Below, piece by piece: positions 44,129 to 52,296 of a stretch of DNA of 64,000 nucleotides. The notes beneath the pieces were generated by a model. It searched no databases. It saw only the letters and a list, made by a program, of their open reading frames with translations, and was not told the origin of the DNA. This DNA is from Paraburkholderia panacisoli (GTDB lineage Bacteria > Pseudomonadota > Gammaproteobacteria > Burkholderiales > Burkholderiaceae): contig NZ_VTUZ01000020.1 in the NCBI RefSeq assembly GCF_008369935.1, positions 103,727-167,726 of the forward strand. The letters are read 5' to 3'. The number at the start of each line of letters is the position of its first letter. The stretch's first letter is position 1. Both the position numbers and the translations under genes were made by a program.

Positions 44129-46201
44129 TCACTGCCCGCGCATGAACAGCCGATCGAGATCGGACAGCGTCAGTTGATACCACGTCGGACGCCCGTGGTT
44201 GCATTGATCGGCGCGCTCGGTCGCTTCCATCTGACGCAGCAGCGCGTTCATTTCATCGAGCGTCAGACGGCGGTTCGCCCGCACCGCGTGATGGCAGGCG
44301 AGTGTGCCGAGCAGTTCGTGCTGACGCTCGGTCAGCACGCGCGAGCCGCCGAACGCATGCAGGTCGGAGAGGACCGCGCGCGCCAGCGCCTGCAGATCGG
44401 CGTCTTTCAGCAATGCGGGCACGGCGCGGATCGCCAGCGTGGTCGGCGAGAGCACGGCGAGGTCGAAGCCGAGCGCGTCGAGCGTGTCGCGCTCTTCTTC
44501 CACGGTGCCGATTTCGATCGGATCGGCCTGCATCGTCTGCGGGATCAGGAGCGGCTGCACGGCGATCGCGCGATCGGCCAGCGCGTTCTTGAACTGTTCG
44601 TACAGAATGCGCTCGTGCGCGGCGTGCATGTCCACGATCACCAGTCCGTGCGCATTTTGCGCGAGCACGTAGATGCCGTGAATCTGACCGAGCGCGAAGC
44701 CGAGCGGTTGTTCGTCGGCGGCGTTGAAGGCGGGCGGGTTGTACGGCGCCGATACCTGATAGGGTGCCGGCGTTTCCGCGGCCGAGTCGCGCGCTTCGAA
44801 GAGCGTGGCGCCTTCGGCGGTGCCGGCGTGGGTGTCTTTGCGGCCGAACAGCGCGTCGTAGAACGCGAGCGGTTGGGCGACCGGCAGCGTGCCTTGCGTC
44901 ATACGCGCCTGGCGCATCCAGGTCGTGCCGGATTGCGACGAGCCGAATCCACCGCTCGATCCGCGATCCAGGCTGCCTCCAAGGCCGCCCGAGCCAATGC
45001 CTGAGCCGAAACCGCCGCTGCCCACTCCCGCATTTGCGCCCGCGCCGCCCAACGGCGTCGCACCGAACGAAGCCGGCCCGCCTGCCGCACGTTCCAGATG
45101 CGCCGCATGGCCGCCCGCCGTCGTTTCCGGCGATGCGCCGGCATGCCGCGCCAGCGCGCGCTGCACCGCGTGAAACACGAACTGGTGAATCGAGCGCGAG
45201 TCGCGAAAGCGAACCTCGATCTTCGACGGATGCACGTTCACATCGACCCCTTCGGGCGGCAGATCGAGGAACAGCACGTACGACGGATAACGGTCGCCGT
45301 GCAGCACGTCTTCGTAGGCCGCGCGCACCGCGTGCGTGAGCAGCTTGTCACGCACGAAACGGCCGTTGACGAAAAAGTACTGCTGATCGGCGCGGCCGCG
45401 GCTCGCGGTCGGCAGCCCGGCGCAGCCGTAGACGGCCAGCGGTCCGGCGGATTCGTCGAGCGGCAGATGGGCCGTCGCGAAGGTGTCGCCGAGAATCTTC
45501 GCGACCCGCACCGGTGGTTCGCTCGCGTTCCAGTGTTCGACCGCCTTGCCGTTATGCAGCACCGAAATCGCGACGTCCGGCCGCGCCAGCGCCGCGCGCC
45601 GGACCTGTTCAAGGCAATGGCCGAGTTCGGTCTGCTCGCTTTTCAGGAATTTGCGGCGTGCGGGCGTGTTGAAGTACAGCTCGCGGACTTCGATGGTCGT
45701 GCCCTGAGTGCCGGCCGCGGGGCTCAGCACGCCGGTTTGCGCGTCGACGCGCACGGCATGCGGCGCGTCGGCGGTGCGGCTCGTGATGGTCATTTCCGCA
45801 ACCGACGCGATCGACGCCAACGCCTCACCGCGGAACCCGAGCGTAGCAACCGCTTCCAGTTCGGCGAGCGAGCGGATCTTGCTGGTCGCGTGGCGCATCA
45901 GCGCGAGCGCCAGTTCGCTCTCGGGGATGCCGCAGCCGTCGTCGGTGATCGAGATGCGCTTGACGCCGCCTTCGTCGAGCAGAATGCGCAGCGTTTGCGC
46001 GCCGGCATCGAGCGCGTTCTCCAGCAGTTCCTTGACCACCGAGGCCGGCCGTTCGACCACTTCGCCGGCGGCGATCTGGCTGATGAGCTGATCGGGAAGG
46101 GGCTGGATCGCGCGCAACGGACGTGGCGCGGACGTGGGCGCGGCTGCTGGGGCCGTGGCGGCCGTGGCGGAGCCGTCAGGCGTTTCGGAGAATTCGGACA
46201 T
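44129..46201 (-). CDS. mutL: DNA mismatch repair protein MutL
   Basis: MutL couples MutS mismatch recognition to strand removal. The 690-residue protein has a GHKL ATPase N-domain: IAAGEVVERPASVVKELLENALDAGAQ (~residues 38-64), ITDDGCGI, RHATSKI, LGFRGEALASIASV and GTTIEVRELYFNTPARRKF. A Gly/Ser-rich linker covers ~360-440 (GGAGANAGVGSGGFGSG), and the C-terminal dimerisation domain includes QPLGFALGQIHGIYVLAQNAHGLVIVDMHAAHERILYEQ. The QMQADPIEIG-type C-terminus lacks the DQHA..E endonuclease motif in its typical form (here DMHAAHERILYEQF). The start at 46201 (MSEFSETP) is preferred over 46243. Confidence 0.95.
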   Translation of the reverse strand: MSEFSETPDGSATAATAPAAAPTSAPRPLRAIQPLPDQLISQIAAGEVVERPASVVKELLENALDAGAQTLRILLDEGGVKRISITDDGCGIPESELALALMRHATSKIRSLAELEAVATLGFRGEALASIASVAEMTITSRTADAPHAVRVDAQTGVLSPAAGTQGTTIEVRELYFNTPARRKFLKSEQTELGHCLEQVRRAALARPDVAISVLHNGKAVEHWNASEPPVRVAKILGDTFATAHLPLDESAGPLAVYGCAGLPTASRGRADQQYFFVNGRFVRDKLLTHAVRAAYEDVLHGDRYPSYVLFLDLPPEGVDVNVHPSKIEVRFRDSRSIHQFVFHAVQRALARHAGASPETTAGGHAAHLERAAGGPASFGATPLGGAGANAGVGSGGFGSGIGSGGLGGSLDRGSSGGFGSSQSGTTWMRQARMTQGTLPVAQPLAFYDALFGRKDTHAGTAEGATLFEARDSAAETPAPYQVSAPYNPPAFNAADEQPLGFALGQIHGIYVLAQNAHGLVIVDMHAAHERILYEQFKNALADRAIAVQPLLIPQTMQADPIEIGTVEEERDTLDALGFDLAVLSPTTLAIRAVPALLKDADLQALARAVLSDLHAFGGSRVLTERQHELLGTLACHHAVRANRRLTLDEMNALLRQMEATERADQCNHGRPTWYQLTLSDLDRLFMRGQ

Positions 46202-46406
46202 GGCGAAATTATAGCGATTCGGCACACGGGTCCGCCGCCGCACACAGCGGCGGCAGATTTTTAATCGCGGCGGGGCACTTTCGGTATCATGACGCGGTCA
46301 ATTTCCGGCTGTCGGCGTGGGCTTGCGTGTGCTCGCCGCTGTCGTTCGCAGGCTTGCCGGCAAAGCCGTTTCGCCATACTCTCAATCGTTTAACAGAGGA
46401 CGCTCC

Positions 46407-47078
46407 TTGGATACGCTGCTACATTTCGTCAACCTCGTCCTGCACATCGATAAGTTCCTCGGAGACTTCATTCACGTGTACGGCGCCTGGGTCTACGCGG
46501 TGCTGTTTCTGATCGTGTTCAGCGAAACCGGGCTGGTGATCCTGCCGTTTTTGCCCGGCGACTCGCTGCTGTTCATCGGCGGCGCGTTCTGCGCGACGGG
46601 CCAGTTGAACCTGGGTCTGCTGATCCTGCTCCTGCTGATTGCGGCGATCGCGGGCAACACCGTCAACTACATGATCGGGCGGGCCATCGGGCCACGGGTG
46701 TTCAATTCGCACATTCCTTTCCTCGAACGCTTCCTCGATCGCCGCGCCCTGCAGAAGACCCACGACTTCTATGAGAAGCACGGCGGCAAGACCATCGTGC
46801 TCGCGCGTTTCATTCCGGTGGTGCGGACCTTCGCGCCATTCGTGGCGGGCGCGTCGTCGATGACGGTGAGCCGGTTCCAGATGTTCAATATCGTCGGCGC
46901 GTTGCTGTGGGTGTTGCTGCTCGTGTTGCTCGGCTACTTCTTCGGCAACATTCCTTTTATCCGTCAGTACCTGAATGTGATCGTGCTGGTGGGTATCGGC
47001 GCGGCCATAGTGCCGGTTGTGCTCGGCGCACTGTGGAAGATGTTCCGCAAGGATGCCGCGAAGGCCGGCGGCCGCTGA
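46407..47078 (+). CDS. DedA family membrane protein (TTG start)
   Basis: The 223-residue DedA-family protein is thought to help membrane lipid (undecaprenyl phosphate or phospholipid) translocation and proton-motive-force-linked stress tolerance. It has the family's E.GLVILPFLPGDSLLFIGGAF, IAAIAGNTVNYMIGRAIG, FYEKHGGKTIVLARFIPVVRTFAPFVAGAS and GALLWVLLLVLLGYFFG segments. TTG 46407 is chosen because AGAGGA lies 8 bases upstream and the protein then begins LDTLLHFVNLVLHIDKFL like relatives. The upstream ATG at 46317 has no such site. It is followed by a strong terminator. Confidence 0.93.
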   Translation: MDTLLHFVNLVLHIDKFLGDFIHVYGAWVYAVLFLIVFSETGLVILPFLPGDSLLFIGGAFCATGQLNLGLLILLLLIAAIAGNTVNYMIGRAIGPRVFNSHIPFLERFLDRRALQKTHDFYEKHGGKTIVLARFIPVVRTFAPFVAGASSMTVSRFQMFNIVGALLWVLLLVLLGYFFGNIPFIRQYLNVIVLVGIGAAIVPVVLGALWKMFRKDAAKAGGR

Positions 47079-47120
47079 CGCGCCGGCGCGGCCGCGCGGC
47101 CGCTGATGTCGGAATACGAA

Positions 47121-47158
47121 AAGGCGCCGCGAAGTCTCGCGGCGCCTTTGTTATTTTG
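47121..47158 (+). terminator. Terminator after the DedA gene
   Basis: A perfect 12-bp stem AAGGCGCCGCGA (47121-47132) / TCGCGGCGCCTT (47137-47148) with a 4-base loop is followed by TTTGTTATTTT-like sequence. It lies 42 bases after the DedA stop and between convergent genes, so it may serve both. Confidence 0.9.
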
Positions 47159-47249
47159 CGAAGCTTGAGTCTGCTGTGGCGGGCGGCTCTACGTCGGTGT
47201 CGCGGCGCAAACCCTGCTTCCTTCTGGTGCGCCGCGATCCCAGCCGCGC

Positions 47250-48062
47250 TTACTGAATCACGCGCGGCGCCAGCGGAGTTTCCGGCGTGGGATAGCCCGC
47301 GTCCTTGAAGGTCTGAACGATCGCGCGATTCGTGTCGAAATAGACCTGCCAATAATGGTCATTGGCCGTATAGGGCCGCACGCAGAGTAGTGGTCCTTCC
47401 GGCGTGAAGCTCAGCACTTCGATGTCGGGCGCGGGGCTCTCTGCCACGTTGGGAATCTGCACGACGGCCGCTCGCAAGCGGTTCATCGCATCGGTCGGAT
47501 CGACGCCGTTGGCGATCTTCGCGGTTAGCTCGACACGCCGCACCGGCAAGATGCTGAAGTTGGAGATCGTGTCGGAGAAGATCTTGTTGTTGCCGACGAT
47601 GGTCGTCACGTTGTCCGGCGTCACGATCGTGGTGCCGAACAGGCCCAGCTCCGAGACCGTGCCGGTGACGCCGCCCGCGGTGACGAAATCGCCTACCTTG
47701 AACGGCCGCAGCACCTGCATGAAGACGCCCGCCGCGAAATGGGCGAGCAGGCCGCCCCACGCGGTGCCGATCGCGAGGCCGAGACCGGCGAGCAGCGCGG
47801 CGAACGAAGTCGTCTGGACCCCGAACACCTGCAGGATCGCGAGGATCAGCAGCAGGTTCAGCAAGGCGCCGAGAATCGAGCCGAGATAGTGAGCCAGTGT
47901 GGGATCGACCCGGCCATTGCGTCCGAGCACCTTGCGCAGCAAACCGGTGATCAGGCCGATGATCCAGCGGCCGACGATCCACAAGACGATTGCCCCGAGG
48001 ACCTTGGTGCCGAGGTCGATGCCCCGGGTCATGATGAACACGCGTACGGTATCGAGATCCAA
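47250..48062 (-). CDS. MscS-family mechanosensitive channel
   Basis: The 270-residue protein resembles small-conductance mechanosensitive channels, which release solutes on osmotic downshock. It has transmembrane segments at ~15-35 and ~60-85, and a pore-lining helix rich in Gly/Ala (FAALLAGLGLAIGTAWGGLLAHFAAGVFMQVLRPFKVGDFV). The MscS beta-domain (GTVSELGLFGTTIVTPDNVTTIVGNNKIFSDTISNFS) and a cytoplasmic alpha-beta cage follow. Length is near E. coli MscS (286). The pore helix is well conserved, and nothing appears broken. Confidence 0.93.
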   Translation of the reverse strand: MDLDTVRVFIMTRGIDLGTKVLGAIVLWIVGRWIIGLITGLLRKVLGRNGRVDPTLAHYLGSILGALLNLLLILAILQVFGVQTTSFAALLAGLGLAIGTAWGGLLAHFAAGVFMQVLRPFKVGDFVTAGGVTGTVSELGLFGTTIVTPDNVTTIVGNNKIFSDTISNFSILPVRRVELTAKIANGVDPTDAMNRLRAAVVQIPNVAESPAPDIEVLSFTPEGPLLCVRPYTANDHYWQVYFDTNRAIVQTFKDAGYPTPETPLAPRVIQ

Positions 48063-48380
48063 GATGTTCCTCGCTGGATAAGTTGCCTTCTACTGATTGA
48101 ACGGTGGCGGCGCAATACAGCGGCAAATGCCCGACGACGGGCGCAAACGGTCACACTCGGCTTCGGGAGTTATAGGCGACGGCGCGCGCATTCGCAAGGA
48201 CCGTTCCTGCTGACTGAGGGGCAGGCCTGGCGGGAAAGAGCGGGCGCTTTGGTGGGCGGGGTCCAGGGTGGGGCTCGGCGCGTTCGCGGTGCGCGGGGTA
48301 GTGTAATCGTGGCCTGGGGGCGCGCGCTGTCGGCGTGGCATTGGGGGATGCCAACTGGTTGTGCTTACATGCGCATTGGC
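48063..48380. other. Intergenic region upstream of the MscS gene
   Basis: These 318 bases lie between the 5' end of the MscS gene and the end of the next leftward gene. Apart from GC-rich sequence with short purine tracts I see no convincing ORF, hairpin terminator or promoter. Confidence 0.4.
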
Positions 48381-48755
48381 TCACATGCGCAGATGCGATT
48401 CAGAATAGGGCGACGTGCGAATAACCAGCGCCTCGTCGGCGCGCATTCTCGTGGCGCGTTTGCGGCGTGCGAGGGACTGCCACGTGAAAGCGGCAACGAT
48501 GGAGAACAGATACGCGCCCGCACGCTGACAAAACACGGCTGGCGCGCTGAACTGGCCGTAGCGGTTTTGTGCGTCGGCGAACACAAGGAAGGTCAGCGCC
48601 GCATCGAGCGCCAGCGCAGCAGATGCCAGCGCCGCGAATACACGCGCGCCATTGACTGCTGGGCCGGCGGTGAGCCGGTTGTACAGGCCGCATGCGAGCA
48701 AAACGGTCGCGAGTAACGCGAGGTTCGAGACGACATCGAACAGAAAATTGGCCAT
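48381..48755 (-). CDS. Hypothetical membrane protein, three predicted helices
   Basis: The 124-residue protein has hydrophobic segments at ~8-26 (VVSNLALLATVLLACGLY), ~38-62 (VFAALASAALALDAALTFLVFA) and ~75-93 (FCQRAGAYLFSIVAAFTWQSL). A basic C-terminal tail follows (RRKRATRMRADEALVIRTSPYSESHLRM). The family is not recognised, and there are no enzyme or binding motifs. No strong ribosome-binding site was seen, but codon use and the ordered hydrophobic pattern support a real gene. It lies at the left edge of the accessory region. Confidence 0.6.
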   Translation of the reverse strand: MANFLFDVVSNLALLATVLLACGLYNRLTAGPAVNGARVFAALASAALALDAALTFLVFADAQNRYGQFSAPAVFCQRAGAYLFSIVAAFTWQSLARRKRATRMRADEALVIRTSPYSESHLRM

Positions 48756-49185
48756 ATCGATTCAATGAAAGCGCAGGGCGCCGCAGGGTTGCCGAAGCGT
48801 CTGCTGACGCGAGGGCCCGGTAGGTTCTCCCGGGGCGGGGGCGATCATTGCATATCTTTGTATCTCGATAAATGGGCCGGTTTTGAAGACGCTTGGGGGG
48901 ATGCCGACATGGCGGAGTGGTTGTGTGAAAAAGCTTGATCGTTCTCTGCGATGTGGTGAATTTCGGTGCGGGAATGTGTCGATGAAATTGTGAGGAATGC
49001 TGTAGAACGAAGTTGAACGAGGGAAGTTTCCCCCACGCCCTTCGACGGGGACGGGGATGGAGTTTGTGCTGCCGAAAACCGATGAGACACAGCGCGTCAG
49101 CGAATCACGTTCGGATGCGCATTCCTGCCACCAGCCCGGTTATATGTGATTGTGATGTAAATCGCCGTCGCCGCCGACCGGCCGC
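48756..49185. other. Non-coding region before the accessory segment
   Basis: About 430 bases with no convincing gene. Base composition becomes visibly less GC-rich toward 48850-49000. No terminator or tRNA was seen here. It lies just outside the left tRNA-Lys duplicate and may be older accessory DNA. Confidence 0.4.
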
Positions 49186-49490
49186 TCAGAAGGGATACGA
49201 AATGCCGATCTGCAACGTCGGATACCATCGATACGGCGACGTCTTATCGCTACTCAGTTGAACATCTAAACGCCGTTCGTCGAAATGGAATTGCCGGAGA
49301 GTTCGTTGTCCGTAATACGGACACCGGTCGTGACGCGAAAGCCGCTATTCGCCCACGGGAAAAAATCGCCATTCAGGTCGCGCAGACGCAGATCGTCCTC
49401 ATAGCGATTGCCGCCCAGGGTGAAGTCGTGCGATAGCGTGATCGCGTTGAAGTCCGCATGCACGCCGCGTTGAGGGATGTCGAACTGTTT
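49186..49490 (-). pseudogene. Remnant of an outer-membrane beta-barrel protein gene
   Basis: On the minus strand two pieces resemble one barrel protein. An inner piece (GVHADFNAITLSHDFTLGGNRYEDDLRLRDLNGDFFPWANSGFRVTTGVRITDNELSG) ends at an in-frame stop near 49266. Then, in another frame, comes a C-terminal strand (SDKTSPYRWYPTLQIGISYPF) ending in Phe at TGA 49186-49188, as porin-like proteins do. The start codon, signal peptide and a large middle part are missing. The family assignment (OmpW/opacity-type barrel of Burkholderiaceae) rests on strand pattern and the terminal Phe. Confidence 0.65.
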
Positions 49491-49763
49491 TGGGGAATGA
49501 GCGAAGGGGACGCCGAAGCATGAAGCGCATGCAAAGCGACTTGCGAGGTCTATGAGTGCAAGCGTGGGACTCTCTTGTCGGGCGGATTGAAATTTGCCGC
49601 TGTCCGAATGCGCGGTTTCGCACGCCGGGCGGGCCATGCAGTTATGTAGCCCTGCGTTGGATTGCGATCGCCTGGATGGGGATGGCTCTCTTTGATTGCA
49701 CGAATCGACTTGGAGGCAATCGGCGCGCAGCGGCTAAACGGAAACGGGCGCTGGAAATGAAAA

Positions 49764-49792
49764 AGGGCTTGCGACGCTGACGCGTGCAAGCC
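49764..49792 (-). terminator. Likely original terminator of tRNA-Lys
   Basis: On the minus strand GGCTTGC (49792-49786) and GCAAGCC (49772-49766), with an inner 4-bp stem, form a hairpin followed by TTTTTC. It stands 10-38 bases beyond the 3' tRNA-Lys duplicate at 49802-49850. It therefore probably terminated tRNA-Lys before the island entered. Confidence 0.7.
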
Positions 49793-49801
49793 GTTGAACC
49801 T

Positions 49802-49850
49802 TTTGGTAGGCCGTACGGGATTCGAACCTGTGACCAACGGATTAAAAGTC
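49802..49850 (-). repeat. Left attachment-type repeat: 3' part of tRNA-Lys
   Basis: These 49 bases are identical to 54069-54117, the stretch from just beyond the 3' CCA end through the anticodon loop of the intact tRNA-Lys. Outside the repeat the two sequences diverge at once. The arrangement is that left by tyrosine-recombinase integration into a tRNA 3' half. Confidence 0.9.
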
Positions 49851-50020
49851 TCGACAAGAATTCAATAAAATCAAGCACATGGGTGTCGTTTCCGTTCCGC
49901 AAAACGCGCGAAAATGCGCGCCGGAAACCAGCATCGTACCGTTGCCCAATGGTCGATTACGGAACCAGGCCTATATTTCATCTAACACGATTTAAACCCG
50001 CATAGGGAGCACTTGCTGCT

Positions 50021-50077
50021 TAGAGTCCAGGATTGTGATTCCTGTTGTCGTGGGTTCGGGCCCCATCAGCCATCCCA
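50021..50077 (+). pseudogene. 3' fragment of tRNA-His (GTG)
   Basis: The sequence folds as the 3' portion of a tRNA. It has the end of the D-stem (TAGAGTC), a perfect 5-bp anticodon stem CAGGA/TCCTG with loop TTGTGAT (anticodon GTG, His), a variable region, a T-arm GTGGG/CCCAT, and a 3' acceptor strand CAGCCAT with CCCA. The 5' half is missing. The T-loop has TTCGGGC instead of the usual TTCGAGC. It probably marks an old attachment site of an element that used tRNA-His. Confidence 0.8.
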
Positions 50078-50110
50078 AAGAATTTCTAAGCAGTTCAATG
50101 ATTTACCGAG

Positions 50111-50146
50111 CGGCACTGTGAATTTTCACAGTGCCGTTTTTGTTTT
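50111..50146 (+). terminator. Strong terminator after the tRNA-His fragment
   Basis: A perfect 11-bp stem CGGCACTGTGA (50111-50121) / TCACAGTGCCG (50126-50136) is followed by TTTTTGTTTT. It lies 33 bases after the tRNA-His fragment and probably came along with it from that tRNA's locus. Confidence 0.85.
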
Positions 50147-50245
50147 AGATTCCCGCGAAAACTCCCATTTTGGGAATCGAGAGACCCTTCCTCGACATAC
50201 GCCAAACGACATACACTGTGCATCTATACAGGTTGGGGAGGCGCG

Positions 50246-50467
50246 ATGGGACTACTCAACGACTCGAGCACCGACCGCCCCGGTCGATTCTGTGAGCATT
50301 GGGGGGGCGGCGTTGCGGACGGATCGCATGCTCTATGCTTGCAAGGCGATCACCGGCAGGTCAGAGCGAATCCGGAAAGAGGCTGCGCCTTCTGGGCCAG
50401 GGCGGTCGGCGCCGATGACGAGCCTTTGCGGGATGCCACAGTGGATGAACGACCGAGGGACGGATAA
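50246..50467 (+). CDS. Small Cys/His-containing phage-type hypothetical protein
   Basis: The 73-residue ORF starts at ATG 50246 with GGGGAGG about 5 bases upstream. It holds FCEHWGGG and, later, LCLQGDHRQVRANPERGCAFWARAVGADDEP, a spaced Cys/His/Trp pattern seen in many tiny phage proteins. A metal-binding role is possible but not shown. Its stop is almost adjacent to the next ORF's GTG (50470), suggesting coupled translation. It is located within the tRNA-Lys island. The function is unknown. Confidence 0.5.
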   Translation: MGLLNDSSTDRPGRFCEHWGGGVADGSHALCLQGDHRQVRANPERGCAFWARAVGADDEPLRDATVDERPRDG

Positions 50468-50469
50468 GC

Positions 50470-50631
50470 GTGTACTGCCCCTCTGTGATTGATAAGTGGA
50501 AGGCCGAGGACCACTACGAAGCCCATGGCGCCGTGCCAAGGTACAAGGGGTGCGACCGCCGGGTGAATCGGTGGGGCGATGAGTATGAGGTGCCGGATCC
50601 GGCTGCAGACGCGCCGCAGACTGCGGGCTGA
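50470..50631 (+). CDS. Small hypothetical protein (GTG start)
   Basis: This 53-residue ORF begins at GTG 50470, with GAGGGACGG upstream, directly after the previous small gene. The protein starts VYCPSVIDKWKAEDHYEAHG and continues RYKGCDRRVNRWGDEYEVPDP. It is rich in charged and aromatic residues and has two Cys. No family is recognised. The tight spacing with the upstream ORF and the phage-island setting suggest a real small phage gene, but chance cannot be ruled out. Confidence 0.45.
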   Translation: MYCPSVIDKWKAEDHYEAHGAVPRYKGCDRRVNRWGDEYEVPDPAADAPQTAG

Positions 50632-50682
50632 TTGCCGGTTCTGATTAGCGATTGACTGCCAGCTCCGAGAGACGGAGCAGCC

Positions 50683-51609
50683 CTATTTCGCCACACGCGC
50701 CCCGCGTAAGCGCGAGGAAATCGCTCGCAGAGGATTCTGGAGCGCCCGAGACGCCCTGGCGCGTAGAGTAGCAACCTTATGCGAGGGGAGAACTGACACG
50801 GCCTCCCTCGCTTCAGATGCAATCCTCTGCCAGCTCGCGACCACCTTTTCGGTATCAGTTTCCGGTCTTAGCGACACGAAAAATTCAATTGTATTGAATT
50901 CAGTGTTAATGAAACGATCGCACGCAAACTGGACAAGTTCTAGCGCGGACAATTGCTCCATAAGATTCGCAAATGAACGGGGCGTAAAAACCCAGCAATG
51001 TGCATCATGGTACGTCCCGTTGATCGCGGCGTCGCGCGCCATCGCCATCGCCGGCTCGAAATTATTGGGACGCTTGACGTTGCTTTCGTTAAGCTCGCCC
51101 CGCCACGCAGCCATTGGATCGACCGGGGTCGCGTTCAGATAATAGTCAAGGATCGCGTGGGGCTTGGGCACGCGTGCGGACGTGACGTACGAATCGAGAA
51201 CGTCGCTAAGCTCTGTTTCTCGGCGCAGTAGATCGAATGTGAATCGCTTGTCCGGAATGGCAAGACGAACCTGCCCATCGGCCGTCAGCGCATCTCGGAG
51301 TTCACGTAACCAGGTGATCAGATCCGGCACATGTTCGATCACGTGTGAGGCTACGATAAAGTCAACTGGACGCTTCAATGTTTCTGCGAGGGTTTGTTTT
51401 CCCCATATCGCGTCCGTTTCAACTATCTTATCGACGTCAACTGAGGGGTTGCCCGCATAATGCTTGCGCAGACTATCCGCGTCGGCATAGTCGACGTAAA
51501 TAATGTCGCCATCGTCTTTTGTCACAAGCGGATTGCACAGCGCGCCGATTTCGGCGCCGACCGACCTAGTCAAGTCTATGCCGGCAAGCATTTTCTCTCT
51601 GCGGTCCAT
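50683..51609 (-). CDS. Class I SAM-dependent methyltransferase
   Basis: The 308-residue protein has a methyltransferase core: IDLTRSVGAEIGALCNPLV as the glycine-rich SAM loop, IIYVDYADADSL with an acidic strand end, FIVASHVIEHVPDLITWLRELRDALTADGQVRLAIPDKRFTFD (motifs around residues 90-135), and a long helical C-terminal part. The pattern resembles methyltransferases of surface-polysaccharide clusters, but the substrate is unknown. The sequence is visibly richer in A+T than the chromosome, so it was probably acquired. ATG 51609 is chosen for the upstream AGAGAGAA; 51630 is an alternative. It stands alone as likely cargo. Confidence 0.85.
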   Translation of the reverse strand: MDRREKMLAGIDLTRSVGAEIGALCNPLVTKDDGDIIYVDYADADSLRKHYAGNPSVDVDKIVETDAIWGKQTLAETLKRPVDFIVASHVIEHVPDLITWLRELRDALTADGQVRLAIPDKRFTFDLLRRETELSDVLDSYVTSARVPKPHAILDYYLNATPVDPMAAWRGELNESNVKRPNNFEPAMAMARDAAINGTYHDAHCWVFTPRSFANLMEQLSALELVQFACDRFINTEFNTIEFFVSLRPETDTEKVVASWQRIASEAREAVSVLPSHKVATLRARASRALQNPLRAISSRLRGARVAK

Positions 51610-51676
51610 ACGGTTCTCTCTTCTTGGCATCCGTTACAAGTACATTCACCAATAATAATTATGTAGAGCCGACAGT

Positions 51677-51919
51677 TTAGACGATGCCGAAAAAATAGTT
51701 GCGTAAATCCCATGAAGGATCGTGCACGGGTCTACGTTCCAGCTGGATGGTAGCCTGACAGGCAATCCGCCTTACGCGTCGCTGGACGCTGCTCACGATC
51801 GCGCGAAGCGCAGTTCGGTACGCAATCCAATCGGCCGGCAACTGGACGCCGTGCTTGAAGCAACGAAGAACCGTAATGTCGGAATCTGATTGCGCTGCAA
51901 ACCGCGGTTTGTTCTTCAT
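51677..51919 (-). CDS. Small phage tail-fibre-assembly-like protein, possibly altered C-terminus
   Basis: This 80-residue ORF starts at ATG 51919 in an ATGA overlap with the stop of the upstream DUF1353 gene. Residues ~8-45 (AAQSDSDITVLRCFKHGVQLPADWIAYRTALRAIVSS) have the pattern of the C-terminal part of phage tail-fibre assembly chaperones, including LPADW..YR.ALR.I. The remaining ~35 residues do not look like the family, so the 3' end may be frame-shifted or replaced. Translational coupling supports a real start. It belongs to a small leftward phage cluster. Confidence 0.6.
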   Translation of the reverse strand: MKNKPRFAAQSDSDITVLRCFKHGVQLPADWIAYRTALRAIVSSVQRRVRRIACQATIQLERRPVHDPSWDLRNYFFGIV

Positions 51920-52296
51920 GCTGTGATAGGCTGCTCGCCCCAATGCGAGCCGCCGCCCACGCGCACGCCGACCCACATCAGCCACCGGCGCCACGCCGGG
52001 ACGCCAGTCACCGCCGATGCCTCCTTGAGAACAGCATCGGCGGTTGCGCGGTCCACCGGGTGTGTGCTGTAAAGGAAGTCATGCACGACGCTCGCCTCGT
52101 TCGACGTTCCGCCGGCGAGCAGATACGCGATCGGAATCCGCGGCACCGATGCGAGGTCGGTCACGAACCCGGTCGGAACCGTGAAGGTCATCTTCGCGAC
52201 GTCGGACTGATAGATCAGCGGCGCTGTGAGACGCCACAGACCATCATCGCGCGGCGTCGCGTTCTCCATCTGCAATTCGGTCAGGAACGCGCTCAC
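51916..52296 (-). CDS. DUF1353 family phage protein
   Basis: The 126-residue protein has the DUF1353 core: PLIYQSDVAKMTFTVPTGFVTDLASVPRIPIAYLLAGGTSNEASVVHDFLYSTHPVDRATADAVLKEASAV. It includes the T-D-ASVPR and V-HDFLY motifs. Such proteins sit in phage lysis or tail regions, and some have been suggested to act on the cell wall; the role is not established. The start at GTG 52296 overlaps the stop of the upstream gene (GTGA), and its stop overlaps the next start (ATGA), so the three are translationally linked. Confidence 0.8.
   Translation of the reverse strand: MSAFLTELQMENATPRDDGLWRLTAPLIYQSDVAKMTFTVPTGFVTDLASVPRIPIAYLLAGGTSNEASVVHDFLYSTHPVDRATADAVLKEASAVTGVPAWRRWLMWVGVRVGGGSHWGEQPITA

Noticed and set aside
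50021..50077. Functional tRNA-His
   Set aside because: Only the 3' ~57 bases are present; the 5' acceptor strand and most of the D-arm are missing.
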